A DNA stretch of 64,000 bases from Diphasiastrum complanatum (lineage: Eukaryota > Streptophyta > Lycopodiopsida > Lycopodiales > Lycopodiaceae): positions 70,604,252-70,668,251 of the forward strand of contig CM055094.1 in NCBI GenBank assembly GCA_029204225.1. Direction: 5' to 3'. The notes below the pieces were generated by a model. That model had not been told where the DNA came from. It did no database searches and saw only the letters and a program-made list of their open reading frames with translations. Positions 45,003 to 55,080 of the stretch are shown piece by piece. Position numbers and translations under genes: made by a program. The stretch's first letter is position 1. Each line of letters begins with the position of its first letter.

Positions 45003-45974
45003 TCAAGCTTGAAGTGGACCAAGACTATCTGATTCATCATCACTATCAAGATTCATGGCAGAGTTAGGGCAAAAGTCAGTCCTTGAGCTTGATGGACGAT
45101 CATTGCCTTCAGGATGAACAAGTGGGTAATTGTGTAATTCTGTATTCAGAGGTGATTTGGAAAGATCCATTGGACCAACCAGATTTGTCTTTGCACCACT
45201 GATTGCTTGTTTGCTATTTCCACCCTATGAATCACCTACTAACAAGTTTTTAGGGTCAGGGGAGCAAAGTTGGTTGGTGGCGTTACTTCCATTCTCGCAG
45301 CGTTGGACGTCACCTTTATCATTTGAAGGTTGAAAAACAGCTGCAGCTACCACCAAACTTACTCCACGCAGCTGGCCACTTGTAATCACACATGAATTAC
45401 CATTTTCGGTGTTGTCAATCCTGTCATGATTGATATTAGCTGCTTTACCACCAAGACTAGTAATCGTAGTACCATCACCAACTAACTGTGTGCACATCCC
45501 ACATGTCATGTTGGTCTGCAGACAATTCTTATAAGCAACAGGCGCATTCGAGCTATTTCCAAAAGACTTTTCATCAGGATGCCAAGAACTTAGACCATGA
45601 ACAACAGCATCTCGTAAGACATCTACCTTGAAACGTTTGGTTTCCTCCTCCACAAAGTCGCTCTCTTGCTCTCTCTTTTTGTCTGGCAAAGGAGTAGTAG
45701 AATCTGAAATTGCTGATAGGGAAGCTATCAATGTACTTAATAGAACTTTCATAGCAGATTGTAGGGAGGCTTCCAATGATTGAGAAGGTGACATGACTGC
45801 AGCAACTACTATAGGAAATTCAGCTACAGAAGTACGTGCTTGACTCTGACGATTTTCAGCCTTGCATGCAGCAGCAGCAGCATTATGATTATCACCACCA
45901 GTACCAGCATCAAGCCTGCTTTTTGATAACTTTTTGTTTTCTTTGTTCAAGCATTCTGGATAAGTATCAATGTG
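45003..45974 (-). pseudogene. Possible host-gene last exon, 324 codons, one in-frame stop
   Basis: I do not recognise the protein. On the minus strand the exon begins after TTTGCTTGTAG (a good acceptor), starts HIDTYPECLNKENKK in phase 0, and runs without frameshift to TGA (45005-45003). One TAG lies at 45227-45225. Content in order: an Ala-rich stretch; a hydrophobic helix-like segment (SLQSAMKVLLSTLIASLSAI); a basic and acidic segment (DKKREQESDFVEEETKRFK) that could be a nuclear localisation region; a cysteine pair (CGMC); and an acidic end LDSDDESDSLGPLQA. It lacks any transposon motif, and its GC content and complexity are higher than the flanks. It could be the last exon of a nuclear regulatory protein or a gene piece captured by a transposon. 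No upstream exon was found within the next 2 kb. Confidence 0.4.
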
Positions 45975-46627
45975 CTACAAGCAAAGTGGTGGGCACTTAG
46001 ACCTGCAGCATCGGCGCAGGGAAACGTATCCATCACAAGCAATCATCAGAGTTTGAGGCTGATCTGATTTTCTAAGGGTGCTAGGACCTGATTTTTTGGA
46101 GCTGATAGTTGGGTATCCATTCGTGATCAGAATTGGATCAGAATTTAAGGATAGGATCTGCAGACTACTCGCTGGAGGATGCAACAGATTTCACCCTGAA
46201 ATCTGTTATATTTTTCAAGATATTCACGTTTCAAGTCAGATTTTTTATGTTCTAGCCAGAATTGACCTTCCGGAGTTGAACATGCTACAAATCCAAACGC
46301 TAGCAGATTTTCCAGAAGTTGGACTTGGACAAACTAATATACAGTAGGGCGCTCTAGGAGGTACAGATTCCTCGTTGATTGGTGACCAGAATTAGCGTTT
46401 GTGATTATCCGAAGTTTGATTAAAATTCCTGATTTTTCCAAAAAAAGTCGAGAATTGCCACATCAAATCTGCACACTATTGCGGCCCAACCACCTGCATT
46501 TCAAATTAGAGAAGCTTTCTCTTTCTTGCTTTTGTTTTGCATGTCAGTGCATGTTACTACACACTTCTTGCATGTGCTAGTAAATCAATTTTTTAAGCGT
46601 GTTTAAACACCGTTGTCTGTTCTCTAG
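45975..46627. other. Unassigned stretch upstream of the exon
   Basis: This would be intron of the minus-strand gene if it continues. A plus-strand 89-codon frame (46078-46347) has no recognisable domain. Confidence 0.3.
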
Positions 46628-47020
46628 TTGCGCATGCTTAATTTTATAGACATAAGTCATACTCCTGTAGATGAACTTGAAGATATAGTCATGTCTAGTC
46701 TGCCTCATGGAAGTTCTCCTGTAGAAAAGAGCTAGTCAGTTTCTCTTTTACCGCCTACTCAAGAACCCTCTCAAAATCCCTCCTTGCATGACGACATGCA
46801 GGATGTGGACATGAATGAGGGGGACGAAAATGAAGAAATACCATTAAACCTTTTTGAGTTTAGGTAGTGGGTAGTAGAAACGTATGATCATCTAAAAAAA
46901 TTAGAAGAGTCTGTTGAGGAGCAAGCCAATACTCGGCAAGAAACTAATGAAAGGCTTTCCAGACTTGAAAAACTATTACGTGATAGTGTTCAAAGCCTTA
47001 GTGCTTTAAAACAAGATGTT
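46628..47020 (+). pseudogene. Acidic then coiled-coil protein remnant
   Basis: A plus-strand frame with two stops (near 46734 and 46865). It first encodes an acidic Pro/Ser segment (DDMQDVDMNEGDENEEIP), then a heptad-like stretch with LEESVEEQANTRQETNERLSRLEKLL that predicts a coiled coil. It is cut at about 47025 by the LTR of B2. No family assignment; it may belong to a transposon accessory protein or a host gene. Confidence 0.35.
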
Positions 47021-47026
47021 TTACTT

Positions 47027-47293
47027 AGAATTTGCTCCGAATAGGAACACAGATCATGCTACACAGTAACACAGACAGAAAACACTCTCCACAGCAAGCT
47101 CACACAGCAACTGTATTTCACAAAATGAAATTACACTGTACATATAGTTGTTCACTCAGGCAATCCATGCATGACCCAGGTTGTCGTTGGCAGGATGCGT
47201 GTCCCGTCGACTTGCCTCGTGGCAAGGCCAACTGATCCTTATCAACTGATAGGACCCACAGTATAGTAGCACAGTAATTCTACTTTAATTCTA
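47027..47293 (-). repeat. 3' LTR of Copia B2
   Basis: It spans from about GCTCCGAATAGGAAC to TTTAATTCTA. The right edge is fixed by the ACTCTCTCTCTTAAAG polypurine tract of the minus-strand element. It is homologous to the B1 LTR fragment at 15490-15660. The left edge is inferred from the break in the coiled-coil frame. Confidence 0.65.
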
Positions 47294-49500
47294 ACTCTCT
47301 CTCTTAAAGTAGAGTCTACTTTTTATACAGTCATATACATAGCTTTAAAGTCAACAAACTTTAAGTACAAAAAGCTTTGATCATAACTTATCAAACTTTT
47401 TTCCAACAAGTGGCTTAGTGAAAATATCAGCTAATTGTTCTTGTGTGCTACAATGAACAACATGAATTTCACAACTCAGCAGCCTCTCACGTATAAAGTG
47501 ATACTGAATCTCAATGTGTTTAGTTCTCGCATGGAACACTGGATTCTTTGCTAGTTGAATGCCACTCTTACTGTCGCTATGTAATGTCGTGAGATTTTTC
47601 TACTTCATGCCAACTTCTTCCAAGATTTGTCTCAACCATATAGCTTCTTGTGCTACACTACACATTGCCTTATACTCTGCCTCTGTGGTGGAAAGAGCAA
47701 TGGTACTTTGCTTCTTACTAGACCAGGAAAAGCAACTACCACAAAACTAGAATACATACCCTGTGGTGGATCTACGATCATCATAGTCACCTCCCCAATC
47801 CGCATCCACATAGCCACACAACTCAGGTAACCCATCATGATTCCTATAAATCAAGCCATAATCTAAAGTGCCTTTCACATAACGCAAAATGCGTTTAGCT
47901 GCCTTCCAATGCGTTTCCATAGGTGCTGCCATAAACTGACTTACAATGCCAACAACATAGCATATATCTGGTCTAGTCGTGGTAAGGTAAATCAAGCTCC
48001 CTACTAGCTGCCTATACAGCGTAGCATCAAATGATTGTGACTCATCAAGCTTAGAAAGCTTTTTACCTGGTTCAATAGGAGTATTCACTGGTTTGCAACC
48101 CTGCAACCTAAACCTGTGCAGCAACTCTTTGACGTACTTCACCTGTATTAAACCCACTTTGTGTCCTTTTTGCCACACCTCTACTCCAAGGCAATAATGC
48201 ATCAGGCTGAGATCTGTCATCTTGAATTGTTCCATGAGGTCTTTCTTGATCATGTCTATTATCTCTTGATTATTTCCCGTAATAATCAAGTCAACATAAA
48301 GAGCAATCAAAGCAACCATACCATCAAAGCATAAGACATATAGATTTGGATCAGAATGTGTTCTCACCATCCCCTTTGAATGAAAGTAGGCATCAATCCT
48401 GCTATACCACGCACATGGTGCCTGTTTAAGAGCATAAAGTGCTTTCTTCAAGCGACATACTTTATTTTCCTGTCCTTTCGTTACAAAGCCTTCAGGTTGA
48501 TCCTTGAACACCTCTTCTTCTAACTGACCATTTAGAAAAGTAGATTTCACATTTTCACATCCATCTGATGCAAAGGCCAACCAAAATGTGAAGCTAAAGC
48601 AACAAGTAGACGTAGAGTATTCCACTTATATACAGGCGCAAAGGTCTCCTCAAAGTCGATGCCTTTACTTTGTGCATACCCTTTGATCACCAATCTTGCC
48701 TTGTGCTTTGCTATACTTCCATCTGCATGGTACTTAGTCATGTATACCCATTTGCAACCAATGGGTTTCTTGGCAACTGGTGGTTCTACTAAGTCCCACG
48801 TGCTATGCTTAGCAATTGACTCCATCTCCTCTCCCATGGCCTTGACCCAGATGTCATTATCCTTCGCTTCACCATAAGTCGAAGGTTCTTTTCTTTAACT
48901 AATGCTAGATAAGAGAGCATAATTTGCTTCATACCTTTCAGGTTGTGTCTTCTCTCTTGTTGATCTTAGTAGCTCTCCCTGGCTAGATGATCCTGGAAAG
49001 TCATCCATGTCACGGCTCTCCAACAATCTCTCAAACCACTTAGGGAGCTTCCTGTCAGGTGAACGGCTTCTTGGTGAGAATGTATCACACTGTAAATCCT
49101 TCTCCTTGCGTTTGTCACCTGCAATTTCAATCCTTCTTGCACCAAAAGGTTTGTCCCTACCTCTCCAACCTATCTCTTGAGGTTGAGTAGTAGCATCTTG
49201 AGATGTATCCTCTTTTTCATCACTTGGAAGGCCCATGAATGGATCATCATTAGGTGGTATCCTCACTATACCATCTTTTCCAATGGATGTATCTATCTTC
49301 TCAGTATCTTTGTCTTCATACATCTTGGATTCATCAAAGATAACATCACGACTTATATGGATTTTATTTTCCACTGGATCAAAACATCTATAGATAGGAA
49401 TATGCACTTGATAGCTTTCACATCAAGTTTACGTCTCTCTTCCTTAGGAATGGCTTCTCCAAGAACTCAACTCCAAGAACAGCCCGATAAGAATGCATGC
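47294..49500 (-). pseudogene. Copia B2: integrase extension, RT, RNase H
   Basis: The 3' half of a Copia polyprotein from right to left. The integrase-RT linker (RCFDPVENKIHISRDVIFDE at about 49380) is followed by RT with GCKWVYMTKYHADGS and FEETFAPVYKW. After a frameshift near 48550 come FLNGQLEEEVF, ALKQAPCAWY and LIALYVDLIITG, where one Asp of YVDD is lost, so RT is inactive. GSLIYLTTTRPDI and RNase H YVDADWGGDYDDRRSTTGY follow, then AALSTTEAEY-like residues after a stop. Gag, protease and the integrase core are absent, and the left side ends at a complete 3' LTR. It retains the RT region deleted in B1. Confidence 0.87.
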
Positions 49501-49543
49501 GTTTTTTGTTACACATTTTTTATTTTTATTTTACTTAATTTGG

Positions 49544-49772
49544 GACGTCAGAATTCGATGTCCTACTACATCGGATAGACGTCGGACACACGTCGGACAT
49601 TTCTTTTTATCATTCTGTTAACAGATGTCGGATTCCGACAACTTTCTGGGACGTCGGATTCCGATGTCCAATTATACGTCGGATGGGCGTCGGACATCCG
49701 TTGATGAAATTTTGGCATCATTCTGTGTTTACAAACGTCGGAATCCGACAGGGTTCTGAGATGTCGCAATGC
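49544..49772. repeat. Cluster of GTCGGAATCCGAC palindromes (CACTA-like subterminal region)
   Basis: Motifs built on GTCGGA/TCCGAC recur about 14 times in 230 bp, several as palindromes: GTCGGATTCCGAC near 49626, GGATTCCGATGTCC near 49656, GTCGGAATCCGAC at 49737-49749 and GTCGCAATGCGAC at 49756-49768. ACGTC precedes many of them. It is directly next to the truncated B2. Same logic as the clusters at 3.1 and 11.7 kb, but a different core, so a different element family is implied. Confidence 0.6.
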
Positions 49773-50430
49773 GACGTACATGTCAGAACGTTGCGGCCGC
49801 TAGGATGCATGGAATAGGCAACCCTAAGTTGGGCTCAAGTGGAAAGGCGGGCTTGCAAGAATGCATGGTAAGTAAATTTAAACTACTCTTATAGTTTGTC
49901 TTTGATTTCACATGCGTTCTGACTTGCTGCTCCAACCAAACCCTAAACTAATTTCAACTTAAATTGAATGGATAGTTGGTGGACTATGACATCTACCAAC
50001 CAAGTAAGAATACAACTTTGCCTTCAAGGAACCATACAAGGCATTAGTCGTTAAATTGAAGAGCGAGAGTAGTCCTCCATGAGTAAGTTTCTTTGAAAGG
50101 TTTAAATTTTATATTTTTCGTATATTATTAATGTAAAATACATAGTGTTCACTTTTAACCATTAGTATGATCAAGTATTAAATACTAATGTGTCTTGTTT
50201 GCTTGTTTTCATGTAGAGCGGACATCAAAGGATGATGAGTAGATTAGGTTTTTGATATAATTTTAGTTCGGCTATCGTAAGTTAGAGAGACTGCGAAAGC
50301 AGCAATTTTGTGATACATTGATATTATTACACTTTCAATATATATATTATTGCAATTGATCACAATATTGTTATTGGGTTTGTATGTTGGATTCTGAAAT
50401 ATGAGCAATGTCCTATTCCAAGATGTGCAA
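49773..50430 (+). other. Possible 5' exons of a CACTA element, otherwise unassigned
   Basis: Shortly after the palindrome cluster an ATG at about 49803 opens a short frame (HGIGNPKLGSSGKAG) that ends at a good donor (ATG|GTAAGT, near 49868). A further short stretch near 49970-50030 reads DYDIYQPSK. These would suit the small 5' exons of a transposon gene, but none matches a known domain. Confidence 0.25.
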
Positions 50431-52645
50431 TGTCTTAACTAACTAGGAAGTGCATAAAAGGCCTTATTCATGAACTTTTGAAAAGCGGCCGATGAATTCT
50501 TCAACCCAAACGACATCACATTGTATGCATATGCTCCCCATTTTGTAATGAAGGCGGTTTTCTCCCTATCCTTCTCCACAATCTGAATTTGTTTGTAGCC
50601 ACTGAACCCGTCTAAAAAGCTATACAACTCATGTCTAGCAACTTCATCCAGAATTTGTTTCGTTAGTGGAAGCAGAAAATGATCCTTAATAGTGAAAGAA
50701 TTTAATTTGCGGTAGTCAGCACACACCCGCAAATTACCATTCTTCTTTGGCACGATCACTATAGGTGTATAATCAATAGCATATATAAAGCCCACCTTCA
50801 CCAGTTTTTTGATCTCCACCCAAACACAGTCTTCGTGCTTCGGGTTCATTATATATCGTTGTTTCTGAATTGGTTTGGCATCAATAGTGACATCAATGGC
50901 ATGCTCATAAACTTCCTTTGGCATCCCCCACAATTCATCATATGGCCATGCAAAAATTGCTTTATACATTTTAAATAACTTTGTTGCTTTCACAATAAAT
51001 TTCGGCGTATGATCTGCATCCATAGATGCATATCGGGATCCTCTTTTGTCCCTACATTTATCTTTAAAAGCTTTTTCCTAGCAATTTGAGTCGGTTGCAA
51101 CCTTGCTGGCTCCTCTTTTAAGGTCCAAAACTCCTCAATAACTTCCAAAAACTGTTTGAATGCTTGACTCTACAAATTGTTTCCTTCATTTGGATTTCCC
51201 ACCGAGTCTTCCTCTGACGCAATAGATCTGAAAATGTTAGCTGCAAACAAATTAATCACACTAGACAAATGTGCCTCTCCCACCAGGACATAATTCAAAA
51301 ACAAACACATCAGCTCTAGATCCTCTTTAGAGTCTTCTGTCAATGGTTGGAACAACAACTCCTCAACTGTCTCAATCCCAACTGGTCGGCGGACTGCAGA
51401 ATCAAGCCTACCCTGATGTGTCTGTAACTGGATATTTTTCTCTTCTATGGAGATTGTCACAATATGTGTTGCCGAATCATGTACAACTTTATCATCTCGC
51501 AACCAGGGTCTTCCCAATAGAACCATATATACATCCTTGCATGTGGGTAATCTCATAACGACAAAATTCAAAAGAATTTTTAATCTCTTTACTAGACATT
51601 TCTTCTAAGATAATATTCACTCGTGCACCCCCATCAATCTGAACTCCTTTAATATTCAACCCCTGAATCTCAATTTCTAACGTAGGAACAATGTCTTGTT
51701 CCGTTGACTAAACAATCGCATTGACTAGTGTCACAGGGACTCCTTCCAATATTTTAACCCCCAACAATTTAGACCGTAAGGATTTTGCTAAATAGGGTGC
51801 ATTTTGCATCAATTGGCCCAGTGGCCTAAAACTTATAATTATGAACAAATTGAACGATCTGATTAGCTACTATATTCACCAGCTCTTGCACAGAATTTGG
51901 CCCATGTGTCCGATGCAACTGATGTAGCACTTTTTGAGTAACTTTCGCCATTTGACCAATATCGGTATTAGATGTAACCCGATGTCTTCAATGGTTGCCT
52001 CTTGGATTATGGCCTTTCCTTTCTCCTTGTGGCGAGTAACCGCTTGCACAATAGTCAACGGTGGTTCCTCAACCACAATTATATATACGGGTGTCTTTTG
52101 CTCAAGACCATTCATCCCTCCAAAATTATGTGGTGGATTTTGCATGATGTTCTAGTCATTAAAATGGTTATTCAACCGTGGTGGTGGCAACCCTCCCTCC
52201 AAATTTCTAACATAGTGCGGTGATAGAAAAAGCAATCGAAATACCAATGTCCTCTCTGGCTACAAAAATTGCATACATTCTTTGGTAAGTATGGTCGGTA
52301 CTGTACTTGCCTTTGAAATGGTCGTGGTTGCATTCCCTTTCAACGTGGTCGGAAATAATTCCATGTTTTGAATGTCTTTGGTTTCCCAATTTTCCTTACA
52401 AACAACCAGAAACTGGTGAATGTGCATGTCAGGATTATCATGCTTCTTGCCTTTAAAGCACCAAAACATGGTTGCCCGAGTTGTCCTATCGAAACAGTCT
52501 CCATTCCACAAAGAGTTGTAGATTTTCCCAAATCTAAACTACTAGCCATTGATACTGAGGATGATTCTACTCCTACCTCTGATAATTCTACCCAGAATTG
52601 AAACTCGTTCCTATTCAGACTATGCAACCGCTTCAATAAACCAAA
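50430..52645 (-). pseudogene. Gypsy GY3: Gag, protease region and RT N-terminal half
   Basis: Minus-strand Ty3/Gypsy remnant. Gag spans about 52636-51880, with FQFWVEL, FKGKKHDNPDMHIHQFL and a VVEEPPLT spacer. A protease/linker frame at 51571-51170 has LPTCKDVYMVLLGRPWLRDD, the GRPWL motif of Gypsy proteases. RT is at 51023-50439 with VIVPKKNGNLRVCADYRKLN, YSFLDGFSGYKQI and TAFITKWGAYAYNVMSFGLK. The frame ends KAFYALPS just before the YVDD catalytic box, so the element is truncated at its 3' side. Frameshifts lie between segments. It shares Gag blocks with GY1 and GY2, so one Gypsy family is present three times. Confidence 0.87.
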
Positions 52646-53289
52646 AAGATGTTAGATCACCCAACCACCTGCTACTAATTATAGCTAATAACTAACCCAC
52701 CAATCTATTCTATTAAAGATGGGGGTTACAAAACTATATCACTACAATTCCTTAGAGCACAACTACTTACAACCATTTGCAAATTGTGATAAGCCTCGAA
52801 ACCCAAAATTATACATCACAACAAGGTGCATACATAAACAAATAACATTGCTCAATTGCAGTCCATATAGTTGAACCAATGTTAATTACATAAAAACACA
52901 GATTGGACAGTAATCCAAGTCCATGTTATCACTGCTAAAAGGTCTTAGACAAGGAAATTCTTCTTGCTGCCTGTAGTGCAACATGGAATCTGAAATGCTA
53001 AACATATGTGTGCTTCTGCATCAAAATTTTGTTGGCCATGGGTACAATAACAAATTTGTAGTTGAATCGATCATGCTAGTGTAAGTTGTAAGTTCAATGC
53101 TAGAATTTTATTGTTTGTCTTATTTTTGGGTGGAGGACAACTACAAATTAGTGCAGGAAATTAGACGGGAAGCTAAATTTTTTCATAGTTTTGCCTTAGA
53201 CAATTTGTTTTAATAGAATTTTTAGACAATTTCATATCTATGGATACTAACTACGAGTCAATGTTTATGGTAACATCGCTCAATTGCAG
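52646..53289. other. Unassigned, ending in a splice acceptor
   Basis: AT-rich and without open frames. Its last bases (CTCAATTGCAG, ending at 53289) form the acceptor for the CACTA exon that follows, so part of it is probably intron. Confidence 0.4.
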
Positions 53290-53715
53290 GTGGTCTTTCA
53301 CCCCGATCGTTTAGATCCCAGATGGTGGTACATGATTCAAGTTGCTCCTCAAAATAAAAGAAGCTTTTAAGATAGAGATGTCGTGGGGGACATGGCGCTC
53401 CCAACTGATGCACCTCATGAACAAGATCGTGATGATAGATTCAATGGCACAATTTCGGAGGATGACCATGTGCAAGCTTCACAAGCTAATGATGACGTTG
53501 AGCATGATGCATCATCATCAGATGGTTCAACAACACACGACACACTTTCATGATCATACTCGTCGTCACCGTCTCCATTAGCTTTTGAAGATCAGCTTAT
53601 TAATGGTGAAGCTATAGGAGATATTTGGGTAGAATTAGAAATAGACTCATCTGGTTTGGCGGATTTATCGCATGATGATGCGGCAAATGATAACGATCAA
53701 CCACCAAATGAATGA
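53290..53715 (+). pseudogene. CACTA transposase C-terminal exon
   Basis: Starts after AATTGCAG with VVFHPDRLDPRWWYMIQV, the counterpart of VFFQPDRLNK-IWWFVAQV at 11095. It continues as a long acidic Ser-rich tail (DDVEHDASSSDGS, LADLSHDDAANDNDQ) to TGA 53713-53715. In-frame stops lie at 53368-53370 (TAA) and 53551-53553 (TGA). The frame is otherwise continuous over 142 codons. The transposase core upstream is gone. The repeat cluster that follows would be the 3' subterminal region of the same element. Confidence 0.55.
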
Positions 53716-53989
53716 GTGAGACAGTACAATGTATTTCAATTCATTGTAATACTAATCATATTGCTCACAGACACAGTTACACTTTATTGATTGACTAGTT
53801 GACATCGAATAAGAAGTCGATGCATGTGAATACACAATTTGTGGTCATCATTTTTTTGTGATACATAAATTCCTTAATTCACTTGTGCATATGGCAACCA
53901 AAGTTGATAAAAAATGGAATTCAATGTGTTAATAGATAACAAATTCCAAAAGTGAGATCCATTTACATTCTATTTTATACCGTGGGTTA
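53716..53989. other. 3' region of the CACTA remnant
   Basis: No coding content. Probably 3' untranslated and spacer sequence between the exon and the repeats. Confidence 0.4.
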
Positions 53990-54260
53990 TATTGAGGGGC
54001 CTTTTTTTCATCAGTCTCGGTATTCCCCTCGGTGAGCAGAGTTGCCTCTGGCCACATGGACCCTCTCTATAAGCCTCTCTATAAATGTCTCAAAAACAAG
54101 TTCAAACTTGATAGGCTTATACCAACGTCAGCCTCGGTATACCCCTCAAATTAGCTTAAGTATTCAGATGTATGTTCCGAGGCCCTCCAGTGGATTTATA
54201 ACCCTCTTTATAAATGCTTAAAAACTAAATTCAAACTTGGTAGGCTTATTTCGAGGCCAA
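53990..54260. repeat. Repeat cluster with CCTCGGTATACCCCTC motifs (CACTA-like 3' subterminal region)
   Basis: CTCGGTATTCCCCTCGG (54016-54032), CCTCGGTATACCCCTC (54132-54147) and inverted forms CCGAGGCCC (54177-54185) and CGAGGCCAAATACC (about 54252-54265). The segment CTCT.TATAAATG....AA.TTCAAACTTG.TAGGCTTAT occurs twice (54074-54120 and 54202-54249), giving a period near 129 bp. It lies 3' of a CACTA C-terminal exon in the right orientation. Confidence 0.6.
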
Positions 54261-54282
54261 ATACCAGATTTGAAGCTCCAGC

Positions 54283-54425
54283 ATTTTCATAACAAAGCCT
54301 TGAGAGAGTAAAAAGTGTTAAGCTTAGCATACCAACTCCTTGGTGCCTGCTTAAGGCCATACAAACTCTTTTGTAGAAGACACACATGCTTTGGCTTTGT
54401 TGATGAAATGTAGCTCTCGGGAAAC
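54283..54425 (-). pseudogene. Copia E: RT fragment left of A2
   Basis: Minus-strand RT palm piece with SLYGLKQAPRSWYAK-type residues and the sequence up to the A2 target site. It rejoins the E RT at 60862. The left end is truncated at the CACTA repeat cluster, so YVDD and RNase H of E are absent. Confidence 0.75.
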
Positions 54426-55080
54426 TGTGAAAAATACAGATCCTAAGTGGATCTAAACTCCAAGATCATTGGCTTGAATGCTTGCACTCCAAACTACATA
54501 AGCTAGGAATTGGCAACACATTCTATGCTACCTAGAATGCAAAGAACTTGATCAAAAAGCATTTATCACAAATGGAAACTTCCATAAACATCAAGTGCGG
54601 CCCAAAATAGCATTATACAGTCCATAATACATCAGCCTACCACTTTTGGAAAGCACCTAAGATCATACACAATAGCTTGAAGACAATACACACAACAATG
54701 CTCTCAATGGAGGAAGAAACAATGACAATGATCTATTGATCTCAATGAAGCATACAAAAGGTTTCTCCAACCTGTTCTCCATGACTTCCCTACTATTTAT
54801 GGATGAGGAAGATGACTCTCTCTCCTCTCTCTAGAAGGTACTTGACCCTAGATATTCCCTATATAGGAAAAATAGCTAAAAATGGCTTATATGACCAAAA
54901 TACATCAAAATGGTCTCATTTTGAAGGGTATGAAGTTTGACACTTCATCATACTGAAAAAATACAGTAAATAAAAACATTGTGGCCTGGTTCACACGTGT
55001 GAAACTCCAGAACCAAAACTATTTACAATTTTAGCCAATTTAGGCCTCAAACTAGCTAGGAAATGTTGACAATTTTCACA
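54426..55080 (-). repeat. A2 3' LTR
   Basis: 655 bp. The Gag-Pol stop overlaps its first bases on the minus strand (55078-55076). Confidence 0.95.
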
